The notes beneath the pieces were generated by a model. The model was not told the DNA's origin, made no database searches, and saw only the letters and a list, made by a program, of their open reading frames with translations. Shown here in pieces: positions 22,552-34,699 of a stretch of 64,000 nucleotides of DNA (positions within the stretch are counted from its first letter, which is position 1; each line of letters begins with the position of its first letter). The translations under genes and the position numbers were made by a program. Source of the stretch: Begonia masoniana (Eukaryota > Streptophyta > Magnoliopsida > Cucurbitales > Begoniaceae); contig CM039502.1 in assembly GCA_022432975.1 (NCBI GenBank), positions 15,283,143 to 15,347,142 of the forward strand. The letters are read 5' to 3'.

Positions 22552-25500
22552 TAGATTGAAAATAATTTAAAAACGAAATTGAAACTACAACAATTTTAAC
22601 AAGAAATCAAAAATATAAAAATTAAATCGAAACCATTAATAAACTAAAATCACATTTTATATATTTATTTATTTTTTACTCTTGTAAATAAGTTCAATTT
22701 ATTTATTTATTTATTAAATAAACAGATCATTATATTATTTTCTAATTATTATTTTTTGTCTTTTACAAAATGTACACTTTTGAAGACAACTAAAAAACCA
22801 TGCACATGCATGTTCTTTATTTTAGCAATAATTATAATCTTTTTACTCATAATTAGAAAGCACACTAAATCACCCAATTATGCATAGGTGATTTAAAAAA
22901 CATGCAACAGAAGCAAAGCGTGACAAATTGCCAGCAATTTCCTTCCCTTCCCATGTAGATTAATTGTCTTTACGCGTGAATTTTTTAAAATGTTGAAATA
23001 AATATTTAAAGTTGACGTCTTATGATTCCTCGAGACCATATCTTATATAAAAAATAAAAAAAAAAAACCTCAAAATCTTAACTTATTGAATTGTATTAGA
23101 GTTCGTTGACTTGACAATTTGTTTGGGTGCGGCTGAAAAGATAGCAGACGATAAAAGTGATTAAACTTAATTATGAATTTTTCTTTTTGAAGGGGTCGAG
23201 GATATAATAATTCATATATTTATTTCAAATTTTCTAAATTTTATATTTTGTCGTTCATCAACTCTCATATGTTATTTTGATTACTCCATAGTGGTATTTT
23301 TCAATTACTTTTGGTTTTTTTACCCATCAAATTTTGATAATTGTTACTTTTATTTTTATTTTTCATATTTACGTTCAAACAATACAAATTGAAAAAAAAA
23401 ATTAATTAGTTGGGTAAAGTGTAATTTATACTCTAAAATTTGATATATTTATATATTATACCTTGAATTATTTTTTTTTACAAATGAAATCTTCACTTTT
23501 TCAGATGTCAGCCGTTGGACCATGACATCAACTTATTCGTTAAATTGATTACATGTATATCACATTTTTCATTTAATCATGGATCTTAACCTGATTTATG
23601 ACTCTTCCAATAATTTTTAACTCAATTTTAGTATCCGTCGATTTCCTATGCGGCAAATTAATGATAGATTAACATTATTGTTACTTGAATCCACAAAAGA
23701 AATCATGAGACATGGAAGGTATTACGGATTTCATTATTCATATCTGTAAATTTTGAAACTTTTACAAATAAATAAAGTTTTTAAAAACAGAAAAATCTTT
23801 ACACGTATAAGGATTATATGTCAAAGGAACATAGTTGGTAAGTTAAACTCTCCACCATTTTCGTTATTCTTTGAGAAATTTGGAGTTCTAATTGACACTT
23901 GGACACATTGATCTACAACAAACATAGAAGGATTTTCAATGGTAGGTAAAAAATTAAGAGTCTTTTCTCATAGTTCATTGCAATTTTGAAACTTTAATCA
24001 GAAAATTGGATTTTTGATTGGAAATTTAGAATTTATGGGTACGATTCGATAATTGATACACCAAATTAGATTATGAATATGTGGGTTAGGTTCAACAGTA
24101 ATCATTGTTGAAAAATTGGAGAAACAAAAACACGATAGTCAATTTACTCGATCGGTCGACCTATATTTTGATTGAGGATTTTTATAAACATGATTGTCGA
24201 TCGCACTATTTTTTCTAGTTAACCTGCTTCTCGAATTTTATTTGGCATTTAATCATTCAATTTTGGAGAGTTTTTCCATGAGTCCCTGAGTTTGACTTTA
24301 TTATGCTGGTAGAATACAACGCTTATTCTAAGAGTTTATAAAGTATACTAATGTGAGTATAACTCTAGGTAGCAAAGTTTGATGAGTTTGGATTAGACTA
24401 TTTAGTTGTGGATTTGAGGTGGGTGAGGTATGACTTTATTTATTAAATTCAGTTGTGCATATCATGGTTTTAATATAACATATTTTTAAGTTATATCTCA
24501 CACTTTATGACATGTTTTGTTTAACAACACGTCGACATTTTCATTGTCACATTTTTGTGCATACATCTTTATTTTCATTGATGATCAAACTAATCAAGTG
24601 CAGTAGGTTCAATCGACCAGAGTGGGGGTCATTGTTTGATGAACAAATTCAATTTTTTGAGAAAATGTTTACTTGTTCTGCGAATAGAGTAACGAGAAAT
24701 GTGATTGTGTCGTGTTTATGAGTGTGAATCACTAAACTTGATTAGAGTTATTATTTCACGTTGCGATCATTGAGTATCGTCTTTCCTCTTATGCCTATGA
24801 CATAATGTGTTCAGAGGCATGAAAAGCTTCTTATCCACTGATGTTTTACATAGTACAATGTTTGTTTATTTTTATTATTTCACACAATATAGTATATCAT
24901 TTTGATATTTGAGCTATTGATGGTTCTTATAACATGTGTCAGATATCGTTTTTATTCTCAATTTTGATATATGGCTTTTCTTGATAGAAGCACACTTTCA
25001 TTTTTAAAACACTCAACATAGAACTTAGAATCATTATTGAATTTAGCCAACTCACCCTAATTGACATATCTTTTCAAGTCATAGTCAGGGAGTCTTGGAA
25101 CGACCATGCCGTATGACTTTGCTAGGCTTCTTATTTAGTTTCAAGTTGTTTATGAAAAAAAAAAAGCATTTAATCGGTAAACGAACCAACCCTAATTATT
25201 TATATCATATGTTAGCCTTTGCATCGCTTCCACGTAAGTCAACTTTTATTAAGAACCCGTTTGAGGCGGCAAGGGTAAGGAGCGTGGGAGGGAGGGGCCT
25301 GAGTGTAGGGCTGGCTTTTTCTTCTTTGTGCTTTAAATTCTATTCATTTAATAATAGATGATGGAAATGGTCGGTCCAAGGAAGTTGGTTGCATGCGATG
25401 ATCCAAATCTTGTTTGCTGATATTCTCTTTGACATCTTCATCTCTACTGTTCTACAGCTGTCTCCTACTGTTCTTGCCTTTATGTTTGTGGCAATTATAG

Positions 25501-26400
25501 GCTCATTACTCTCTCCTTTTCCTTTCCATTTCACCTGCCTTCCTATGCTTCTTGATTAGATTAATGCTTTTGTTTTTTATGTCTTCGGATTATCATCGAC
25601 TTTTAATAGATTGAATTGTTCAATTTGGGATGATGAGTCTGCGTTACAAAGTTTTTCTAATTTTATTTTATTTTATAAATTCATGTAAAATTGAGTTGCG
25701 AAACTTGTGATAGTAATTTTGTCTTCGCGTCAAATATATGTGTTCAGTTTTTATTGTTCTTATTCCATTTATTGTTCGATTTCCAACAAAAAGAAGTGAA
25801 TTTGTAGGAATCGACACAGAAGGAGACATGATCGAACAAAGAGGGTATGGGTTGTGGTATCTGTAAATTTTCATATATTATTCACAGCTTTTGTAATGTC
25901 GGGGTCTATTTCACTTACGATACGATGTAAAGTTCGAGAATTATATTTTGTAAAAAAAAAAAAAACACTTAATATTAGCTGTCTTAGCGCTTGAGTTTGG
26001 GATCCAAGAAATTTTATCCAATATTTTACTTCTTCACTTGTGAAATGCACAGAACATGTTGTCGATTTAGAAGCACAGCTCTCTCTCTCTCTCTCTCTGG
26101 TTTCAAAAGCTGTGTTTTGAGCTGACAACGTAAAATGAGGCAGTTAGCAGAGAATCAACCTTAATGAAATATGTTTGTTGTTCTTACTCAGAAACCCTAG
26201 AAAAAACAAAAGCTGCTTTGAACGAAGCACACATTTTGTGAATCATCATCAGGCACCAGTCAGTCAGTCACCGCATAAAAAAGAAAGGAGACCAGACACA
26301 ATTATTTCTCCTGCATTTAAAATAATAAAGTCTGTTCCCCTCTTGGCCTCTTCACAACTGAGTTTCCCCTTGATCTCTCCAAAAATAATCATTAAATAGG
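22552..26400. other. AT-rich intergenic region upstream of the SDR gene
   Basis: No conserved coding sequence or element boundary was recognised. Short reading frames (for example 25095-25361) resemble no family. A (CT)n tract lies at about 26082-26099. The last few hundred bases should include the promoter of the dehydrogenase gene; ATTAAATAGG near 26391 could be a TATA-like box but is unproven. Confidence 0.4.
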
Positions 26401-26416
26401 ACATGTGAGGCGAACA

Positions 26417-26450
26417 AAGTCTCTCTCTTTCTCTCTCTCTCTCTCTCTAC
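26417..26450. repeat. (CT)n microsatellite in the presumed 5' UTR of the SDR gene
   Basis: An almost uninterrupted CT tract lies about 120 bases before the start codon. Such tracts are common in plant 5' leaders and may work as Y-patch/GA elements. A regulatory role is inferred only. Confidence 0.6.
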
Positions 26451-26454
26451 CTGC

Positions 26455-26496
26455 ATGGAAGCTCAAAAACGTTGTCTTCCTCCTCCTGGGATGTAG
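26455..26496 (+). promoter_or_regulatory. Possible upstream ORF (13 codons) before the SDR gene
   Basis: ATG at 26455 opens a 13-codon frame ending in TAG, 75 bases before the main ATG at 26572. If the transcript starts at or before the CT tract, this small ORF lies in the leader and could lower translation of the main frame. The transcript start is not known. Confidence 0.4.
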
Positions 26497-26571
26497 AACC
26501 AGTTTATTTTTTATTTTTTCATTTGTTCGCTGCAACAACTGAGCTTCGAGATCTCCAAAGGCACTGCAGAC

Positions 26572-27876
26572 ATGTCTAGATCATTAGCAAGGTCTGTAAC
26601 TTCTTCGTTTTCACTAACTAATCCTTTATTTTTTCTGATTGGTTGGTTTTCGTTTCAGACTTGGAAGAAGTAATGATCTACTAAGCAACCTCAAAAGATC
26701 TTTCTCAACTTTCGCTGCCGGAAGGTGAGTGGCTTCTCCATTTCTTCTGCTTTATGGACACGAACGAATCAACAAATAATAGAATTTTAATTACTGTTTT
26801 AGATTAGCATTTAGTTCTGGTCTGCCTTGTGAGAACATGGGCAGCCATTTTTAATTGCTGGGAAAGATTAAGAGCTTCTTCCATATGCATGCAGATCCCA
26901 AAATCTGCCATCGTTGCTTTCTTGCTAACTACTTTTTAATTATTTTCCCCCCTCATACTTTCTGTATTTGTTTGTAGATCTAGCTAAAAGGCTTGTATTG
27001 AAATGGATATAAGCTTTTTATCTTCAAATTTAACGAAAAAGAAGTAGTTTTAAAATGAGAAAATGGGGGACTTGCAAATTCAGGCTTGCAGGGAAAGTAG
27101 CATTAATAACGGGAGCTGCGAGTGGTCTCGGCCGGGCCACAGCCCGGGAATTCATACGGCAGGGGGCTCGCGTCATCATTGCCGACGTGGACGCTCAGGC
27201 TGCCTCACACTTCGCCGACGATCTAGCCCAGCCGCCCATTTTTTACCCGTGCGACGTCGCCGTGGAGTCCCAAATTGCAGATGCCGTTGACTTCGCCATC
27301 TCCCACCTCGGCAAACTCGACATTATGTACAATAACGCCGGAATCACGGGTCCTGCGATTCCACCAAGCATCGCCGACCTCAATCTAGATGACTTCGACC
27401 GAGTCATGCAGGTCAACGTCCGGGGAGTCGTCGCCGGGATTAAGCACGCAGCCCGAGTCATGATTCCTCGCCGATCCGGCTCCATTCTCTGTACTTCCAG
27501 CATTACCGGTCTAATGGGTGGGTTGGGTCCACATCCGTACTCGATATCAAAGTTTGCGATACCGGGAATAGTGAAGTCGGCGGCGAGCGAGCTCTGCCGA
27601 AGTGGGGTTCGGATAAACTGCATATCTCCGGCTCCGATTCCGACGGCGATGTCTGTAGAGGGGATAAGAAAAGTGTACGGAGAATTGACGGAGGAGCAGG
27701 CGGTGGGGATTATAAATGGGCTGAGTGTGCTTGAAGGAGCGAAGTGTGAGGAGGAGGATGTGGCAAGAGCGGCGTTGTTTCTGGCCTCCGACGAAGCAAA
27801 GTATGTGAGTGGCCATAATCTGGTAGTGGACGGAGGATTCACTTGCTTTAAAACTCTGAGCTTTCCTTCACTTTGA
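26572..27876 (+). CDS. Short-chain dehydrogenase/reductase, three exons, probable organelle-targeted
   Basis: Exons are 26572-26591, 26659-26724 and 27084-27876. Both introns have GT...AG ends and phases that join exactly, giving 292 residues. The N-terminus (MSRSLARLGRS...KRSFST) is basic, Ser/Arg-rich and acid-free until Asp13, like a mitochondrial presequence. The rest is a classical SDR: TGAASGLG nucleotide-binding motif at 38-45, Asp63 after the second strand (NAD preference), NNAG at 112-115, and catalytic Asn140, Ser168, Tyr181 and Lys185 (YSISK). It resembles plant SDR110C-type enzymes (xanthoxin dehydrogenase/ABA2-like, secoisolariciresinol dehydrogenase, zerumbone and momilactone A synthase). 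The substrate cannot be told from sequence. A continuous frame also opens at 27055 but would replace the first 28 residues with intron-encoded sequence. This is the only intact host gene seen. Confidence 0.93.
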
Positions 27877-29506
27877 TCGGAGTGTTCATCGGAACACAGG
27901 CAGGGAAAGCCGACTGATGATTGTGTTCTGTTGGCCACTAACTCCAAGTAATTCCATTTTCTTTTTCTTTCTTTTTTTACGAAATTTGTGTGGATATAGT
28001 ATTTTCTAAGTAGTTGTTCTAATAATTTTACTAGACTTGTATTTGAATGTTACTGAGACAACGGACATGAACCCTGAATTTCTGTAATTGATAGACTAAT
28101 AGAAGTTAGTTAGATGTTGTCGTTCCCTATTGGATAATAATTGTTCAACCTTGACAAAAGATGAAGTTGAGCTAGCTTGTTCCACTGTTAATCCCACGTT
28201 CTATCCCGACTTATTTCAACGACTCTTTATCTCAATTTTCTTTCCCATTTATGTCGAATCAGATAAAAAATGATAAGTCTAATGTTTGGTTTATCGACCA
28301 ACCTATTGTTCGATCAAAAATAAATGTTTTCAAGTGGCATCATTGCTTGATACTAGGGTTGTGATGCCAAATATTAAGACTCTAACACAAGATATGATGC
28401 AACGCTGATAGTTACGATGCCATATATGAAAAACATTAAAAAAATTACGATGTAGCACCACCAACTCAAACGGTCAGCCTATCGGATAAAGCTCGTTGGC
28501 AAAACTCAACTTAGAGTCAAATGATGGGACTAAATCACTGTTAGGGTTCAGTCCCGCCCGAGTTTCAAGTGAGAAGAAGAGCTACCACGCGTCTGATCTT
28601 TACAATCCAGACAAAATGTCACTCTCTCTCTAGTACTCACCTTTTGTCATCTATGAGAACCAAAGTATTAAAAAAATTCAAGAGCCTCTTGCTCACAGAA
28701 TATTTCAAAAAATACCGTGTTATTCAAAAAAAAAAAAAAAAAACCAAGACTCCAATCGATCTTGTCTATGGAATCTTAGTTATCAAGATATGAGTTTGAC
28801 TCAAACCAAAATCGTTGGAAAGAACAAAAACTATCAAAGTAAGATCCTTCCAGTTTAACTTGAAGAAAATCGAGATTCTTCACAAAATACGAAAGAGAAA
28901 TTCCCTCTAAAAAAAATTCAAATTTTTTATTCCAACCCTAATATCGAATATGTCTTGTCTTTAAATAAACTACAAACTTTAATAAAATAATACTAAAATA
29001 TTATAAATATCACTTAATTAAAAGATAATGATAAACTTGATTTAAAATGAAAGAAATTGTTATGAGATTGCATTTCATGTTTGAACTCTGTTTGAACGTG
29101 ATTTGCTTGTGATTGGCAAAATGACTTGATCTCTTACGTGATTCTCTTACATGTGCATGACGCATGTGACATTTAAATTATTGCATGCGATCTTTTAATG
29201 AATGTATGTGTCTCACACTCTCTTTCTATCTTCATTAGTATTCGGCCTCCCTTGCCTCCACTTGATCATCTTCAATCTTCAACACATTTAGAAATTTTGA
29301 ATCAAGTTGGGAAGACTTTTTATCTTAGATCTATAAAATGAATTCATGCAAGGTCTCACACATCTTCTTAGTTCTTGATTGAGCCGCTAATGTCTTCACA
29401 TGGATCATTTTTCTTGGACTTGATCTTGGTCACTCCATGATCTACATCAATCATGATAAAAGAACTAACGCGCTCGAATAACAAATCAAGTATAATGACT
29501 TACAAA
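27877..29506. other. 3' flank of the SDR gene and AT-rich intergenic DNA
   Basis: The first 200-300 bases are probably 3' UTR. The rest has poly-A runs (28725-28743) and no recognisable gene or element boundary. Confidence 0.4.
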
Positions 29507-29561
29507 CTAACTAGTGACTAACCATGCATCTACATGTCCCACATAAATATAAAGCATCAAA

Positions 29562-29604
<43 letters not shown>

Positions 29605-29743
29605 CAGTTTTGGGAGTAAGTGTAGCAATACTAGTACTAGCAACGCCACTAGCACTACCAATAATAGGAAAATGATAATCATATAAATATCTGCCACGGC
29701 CACGGCCACGGCCTCTTCCCCTACCCCTAAAGGGGTTATCCAT
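29507..29743 (-). pseudogene. Pararetrovirus downstream ORF fragment (RG-repeat start)
   Basis: ATG at 29743 lies within the last codons of the RNase H frame (overlapping ATGGATAA), a typical caulimovirid ORF junction. The product begins MDNPF and then runs as RG dipeptides. It soon enters the TA microsatellite, where viral similarity ends. Its function is unknown and it may be cut short by the integration junction. Confidence 0.45.
29563..29602. repeat. (TA)n microsatellite at the pararetrovirus end
   Basis: About 40 bases of alternating TA lie at the left end of the pararetrovirus sequence. Endogenous caulimovirids in plants, such as the rice tungro bacilliform virus-like sequences, have been reported at AT-dinucleotide repeats, so this may mark the integration or repair site. 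Confidence 0.8.
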
Positions 29744-30080
29744 TCTGAAAAAATGCAAGGGTTAAAATATCATGAAGAGAGTTACTGTCTCCCTTAATAT
29801 ACTCAATAGAGAAATTATAAACAGATAATTCTGCTTGCCATCTAGCAAATATTTGTTTTGATACAAGATTTGTTTCTAAAATATCTTTAATAAAAGATTG
29901 ATTTAATAAATCATCGTGAAATCTCCAAATACAGTTAATAATAGATAAAATTTCTTTTTTAATAGTAGAGTAACTTAATTGAGCTAGTTGCCATATTTTA
30001 ATAGGTGTTGAACTGATAATTTGAAAAATAAGATAATGATATTTCTGAGAGCAATTTATCTTATTAGCTGATAATAGCAT
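29736..30080 (-). pseudogene. Pararetrovirus RNase H, C-terminal half
   Basis: The segment reads through SYSTIKKEILSIIN, FHDDLLNQSF, LVSKQIFARWQAELS and FSIEYIKGDSNSLHDIL, the usual end of caulimovirid RNase H. The catalytic N-terminal half and the whole reverse transcriptase are absent. The join to coat-protein C-terminal sequence lies at about 30060-30110, so an internal deletion removed the enzyme core. Confidence 0.8.
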
Positions 30081-30099
30081 TAAACTCTTCTTCTGTTAA

Positions 30100-31187
30100 G
30101 AAATCAAAATCTGATCACATATCTGGTGAAGGGTTGTCTAATTGTAACCCTTGAGTGCTTGAGGAGGGTATATGTTCTTCAAAATCTTTTAGAAGAAGAT
30201 TTTCTTCTAGCTCAGAGATGAACTGATTCTTTTTCCAAAATATTATCGCTTAATTTTGTGCGATGTTCTTTGTTAGATGTTGTTTCTAATCCTTGACTTT
30301 TTAATTGCTTATCAAAGCCTTCTATAAGTCGTTCTAGAGTTTTAATAGATTTAATTCTGTTAGCACTTAACTCAAAGTGAGTTTGAATTAGGCTTTTGAC
30401 CAACCTAAAGGTTTGTGCTAATTCTTTAGCATTATAGGAGAGATCTTTTCCAGGTATATCCTTGTGCTTGATTGAATAAAATTTGTTCATAATCCTTTTG
30501 GCTCTTGACTTAGGATAAGAACCTCGTTTATACTTCGGAGAAGTTTTCTTCATTACAAGGGGTAACTTTATTATTAGTAGAGGAACCAATATCCATATAG
30601 GTTTCTATCTTTTCTATTCTTTCATTATTACTGATCTGATATTGATTATAATTATATAATAACTCTTGTAATTCCCTTTTAAGATATTTAACTTCACTAT
30701 TAATATCTTGAATAGTTACAGGTTTAATTTTTGCTTTATCTAGTCTATTGAATACTTCCGTTAAAGAATAATGTTGACCTCTTAAAATAGGGTGTTCAAT
30801 TTTTTCTTTATCTTTATTTTGTTGAATAATAATTTCAATAATCTTTTTTCTAAATATAGGATCATGTATTTGATCTAAATTATCTAAAATGTCTTGTTGA
30901 TCAGTTGTTAATACATTTACTTGACATTTTTGACAGGTTTCATTATCAGATGAAGAGGACTCATCAATAATATCTTCAGAGTCAGAAGATTCTTCCGAAA
31001 AAGTTAATAATAGTTTTTCTAAAGTTAATTTTAACCTTTCATCTATATCAAGATTATTTAACTTTTTCATAGTGATACATTTAGATGCATAGTGTCCAAA
31101 TTTTCTACATTTATAACATTTAATTTCAGAAATATCCTTTTTAAATTTTTTTCTTTTTATTTTTAGTAGAAGATTCAGGAATATCAT
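30100..31187 (-). pseudogene. Pararetrovirus coat protein, zinc-knuckle and C-terminal part
   Basis: It carries the CCHC knuckle CYKCRKFGHYASKC near its start, typical of caulimovirid coat proteins, then an acidic Ser/Asp/Glu stretch and a charged helical region. It overlaps the preceding coat protein frame by 47 bases in another frame; a run of seven A near 31150 is the likely site of a one-base change. A further break occurs around 30550-30589. It ends in an acidic segment just before the RNase H junction. Confidence 0.75.
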
Positions 31188-33003
31188 GTTTTTGCTTATA
31201 TTTTTTAAAAGCTTTTTTCTGTAACTTTCTTTTCTTTTTATATTTAATATATTTTTCTTTTTTATCAGCTTTAGATAAACCTTTTAAATTAGGTTTAGGA
31301 ATATGATAAGCAAATTGATCACAAAATTCACCTATTTCTTTTCTACCATTTAAATTTTGTTTTTTAAATTGATATTGTAATTTCATATCATTACATAGAG
31401 ATAAACCTTCTTGAACACATACACTAATTAAATGACCACAAGTACATATTGCCCAAGGAATAAATTGTCCATCATTTAGTTCTAATAATTTCTTTTTAAT
31501 TCTTTTGGAGAATAAAGGAGGTAATCCATCTATAAATTTAAATTTCCAATGCTCAGAATTAGCATCTGGTCGTTGCATAACTTTAGTTATAAAAACATCT
31601 TTATACCATCTAAATTCAGTTAAAGTTTTACATCTTAAAATTTGTAATAATTTTCTACCTCTTTCTTGTCTTTGTTCGGTAGCTCCAATAAAATGCAAAA
31701 TAATAGCTTGTATTAATGTATAAACACTGTCTTCATAAACCAAATTATTTTCATGTCTTACAGCGGTTAATATTTCATGACGTTGTTCTAGAGATAAATA
31801 ATTATCCCACCAACCTTTTAAGGCACCATTAAATCCGTTTATAATAAAAGCAGCTATATCAGAATCTTTGTTCTGAGAGGCTTTACAAACACTAGAATAC
31901 ATTAACATTTTTTGGAGTAATTCATAGATTTGATATTCAGTTAAACCATCAAGATTCCAATCATATATAGTTTTTGCAGTATAAGAAGATTGTTCATGTA
32001 ACCAATTTTCTTCCCATAATAAATCGACTGGAGTAGGTCTTTTATAATAAGTTCTTCTAATTCTATCTCCACCAGGCCCATTATCCTCATATCTAACTCT
32101 ATGAATACTTAAAGGGTCTCTAGATTCTGGTAATGGATAAATATAATTACATTCAGTAAAAGATTTTTCAATATTTTTAATATCTTTTAAATGAGAAGGC
32201 ATATCTTCTTCTTCACTAGAATCACTTTCTGCTGGAAACGTACTACTATCAATAGTTGGATGAATTTCAGTATGATAATTTTCCATAGAATTTTCAGCTT
32301 GTGTATTAATAACATTAATATTTAATTGTTTCATTCTTTTAGCTAATTGTTCAATAAATTCATTATTGTCTTTAGGAGATTTAAAATTAAATTTAGATAT
32401 CATTATAGGAGGTTTTAAATCAGGAATAGAAATATTTTCTTTCTTTATTCCAGATGTCGAAGGAGATGTCTTTGAAATTTCTTCTATAGACTTTTTAATT
32501 TCTTTTTCAGATAATTTAATTAATTGAGTTTCAACTCTTGATAATTGTTGTCCTATAGTGCTCATATGAATATTATTATAATTAAGTTGTTTAATGATAA
32601 TATCATTTTTATCTTCAATAGGTTGAGATAAACTTACTAAAGGAATAGCTTCAATAGTATTATTCTTTAGATTAATAGGTTCTAAAGGTGGATGTATCGA
32701 TTTAATACTTTCATTATTTTTTATATTCCAATTTTTACAATGATTATTATATTCTTCTAGAATATTAATATGATATTTTGATACAGGTTTATAAAATATT
32801 GTTAAATACCATTCTTTAAAAATAATTATAGTCTTTTTTAATTCTAAATAAGAATAATATAATTCTTTTAATTTTTTAAAATCTTCTGATCTTTTAAAAT
32901 ATTTTTTATCAATCCATTTTCTAAAAATAGTATTTCCAGGTAATTGATATTCTTCGTTACATAATTTTCTAATATCATCTTCTTTTAAATTTGTGTAATT
33001 CAT
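31141..33003 (-). pseudogene. Pararetrovirus coat protein (main part), 620-codon open frame
   Basis: A long uninterrupted minus-strand frame. Its ATG overlaps the movement-protein stop as TAATG, as in caulimovirid reinitiation junctions. The centre has the capsid-like words YKRPTPVDLLWEE, FNGALKGWWDNYL and FRWYKDVF, and there is a conserved CxCGH segment near the C-terminus. The basic Lys-rich tail runs into the frameshift before the zinc knuckle. Being open over 620 codons while its neighbours are broken may be chance or a sign of later integration. Confidence 0.75.
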
Positions 33004-34061
33004 TATAATTTAAATTTCATTTCTGAAAGAGTAGTTGACTCTCTTTTAGGTTGAGAGGTTTCTCTTTTTTCATATTTAGGGTTCGAAAATTGATTAGAAT
33101 ATACTCCATGAGGTATTTGATGTTCAGATATTTTTAATGCTTCAATATTAGAGATAAGAGTTTCGGAAACAGAAAATCTAGAACTAGGTAAATCTACTTG
33201 ATAAGAAGGAATAGATGACCTAGAAGATAGACTTCTGGAAAAAGATATTTTTCTTGATTGATTATTATCAAATTTAATTTCTATATGTCCTTCAGGGGTT
33301 TGAATAATTTGATCGATTTTTTTATTAATAATTGGTTGAGGTAATACGACTTGAGGAATAGTCCATTGTTCTGGAAATATTACTTCATCCCAGTTTATTA
33401 ATCTAGGAATAGCTATATTAGTTTTCATAATATCACTTTCAATTAATAAGGTTTTTCCTGGATTATCTTTTAATTTAACTTGAGGACATAAAGTATTCAT
33501 TACTTTATAACTTAATCGATAGATTATAGCAATAGTTTCTAAACCTTGAAGAAACTCGTAGCCATGAGTTTAAATATTTTAAACTACAGATTCAAATAAA
33601 TTTTTATCAGTCATAGATAAAGTTAAATTAGGATAAACATTAAAATAAATGGGACCATGACATAAACTGGTTTGTATAACCCCCATTAAAGATTCTTTAT
33701 AATTTTGACTCCTAGCGTCACTAAGAGTAGCTAATATACTAGCATTTAAACCTGGAATAGTTAAGGGTTTAAAAACTATTTGAATAAGTCCAATATAAAT
33801 ATACTTATATTTAGTAAAATATTTTTGAATATCTTTTAATCCTAATAATTTAATAGTTTTTTCATTAGTATCTAAGAAAATAGTTTGCTCAGAAGTTTTA
33901 ACAATACGATTAATAACATTTTCAAAAGTTCATATTTTATAAATAGTTTTTGGCTCAATTTCGGGAATTGTTCAATTATTTAATACTTCTTATTGAGATA
34001 ATTCTATAATTTCTTCATTTTTAATAGAATTTTCAGAGAATATATTTGAGATCAAATTCAT
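33003..34061 (-). pseudogene. Pararetrovirus movement protein, five in-frame stops
   Basis: From ATG at 34061 a single frame of about 350 codons runs to the TAA at 33005-33003. It contains the 30K-superfamily movement-protein core with GLIQIVFKPLTI, a LSDAR motif and a SLCHGPIYFNVYP segment. Five in-frame stops lie in the first two-thirds (two of them TGA where Trp is expected), while the last 165 codons remain open. It is the first gene of the element. Confidence 0.8.
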
Positions 34062-34568
34062 ATTCAATTTGTAGAATTTACTTTCAAATAACATAACCAC
34101 TTGACTTCAAGTATTCGACTATAAATAAATATAAGGTTTAACTTCGTATTGATCTTCGATTCATCTCGTATTGACTTGCAGATAACTTCGTATTGATCTA
34201 TTAATTCCTTCTATACTAAACATGCGACTAATAAGATCACTTGCACTGTCAAAGACTGATTTCACAAAGTTTGCAAATTTCTTTCTACCATGCAAATGGG
34301 CAACATGCCTAACGCCTTTTCCACGGCTAAACGGCTACACCCCAACACGGCATCCGAAAGACAACTTACAACCCAAATGAAATCAAAGCAAGTATTCTTT
34401 GCACATGAAAGCACGGAAAGAATTAATAGAATCGTGTTGAAGAAATCACCTTATCGTATTGAGAAGAACAAAAGATCGTATTGAAGTTAAAACAATATTG
34501 ATTTACATTAGAAAACTTGTCGAGAAGTCCTTAGTTATTTGAAAGTAAATAAAAATTTAGCCAATCAT
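34062..34568 (-). other. Pararetrovirus leader with repeated TCGTATTGA words
   Basis: It lies between the primer site and the movement protein. The + strand shows (C)TCGTATTGA(T/A/G) at least five times (about 34150-34485), including AACTTCGTATTGATCT twice. Long structured leaders are typical of the family, but no function can be assigned to the repeats. Confidence 0.5.
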
Positions 34569-34582
34569 TTGGCTCTGATACC
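34569..34582 (-). other. tRNA-Met primer binding site of the pararetrovirus
   Basis: On the minus strand the sequence reads TGGTATCAGAGCCA, complementary to the 3' end of plant initiator tRNA-Met. By convention this is position 1 of caulimovirid genomes and marks the 5' end of the element. No LTR lies beside it, which fits a pararetrovirus rather than an LTR element. Confidence 0.8.
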
Positions 34583-34699
34583 AAAAGGGGGAGGAAGCGA
34601 AGCAGAGAAGGCGAAAAACAAAATACTTACTTCTTTATTCACAATATGCATACAACAGGAGGAGAGAGGAGAGAGGACATCAGAGCCTAGAGTTTTTAC

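Larger units (their letters stand above)
29507..34582 (-). mobile_element. Endogenous pararetrovirus (Caulimoviridae) remnant, PR-RT deleted
   Basis: In minus-strand order there are a tRNA-Met primer site (34582-34569), a repeat-bearing leader, a movement protein frame (34061-33003), a coat protein frame (33003-31141), its zinc-knuckle continuation (31187-30100), then directly the second half of an RNase H domain (30080-29736) and the start of another ORF ending in a TA microsatellite. This matches Caulimoviridae genome order, with protease and reverse transcriptase missing. Frames are closed by several stops and indels, so this is an inactive fossil. The florendovirus/petuvirus side of the family seems closest by organisation, but genus is not established. 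Confidence 0.85.

Noticed and set aside
25095..25361. 88-codon frame upstream of the SDR gene
   Set aside because: It has no domain, unusual composition and poly-A runs; nothing supports it as an exon.
27243..27947. 234-codon minus-strand frame across the SDR gene
   Set aside because: It is antisense to a clear SDR with intact catalytic motifs and splice sites, and has no recognisable domain.
34569..34582. tRNA-like TGGTATCAGAGCC sequences as tRNA gene fragments
   Set aside because: Here and at 16.9, 49.9, 52.7 and 62.2 kb they are primer binding sites placed at LTR or viral genome ends; no cloverleaf can be drawn around them.
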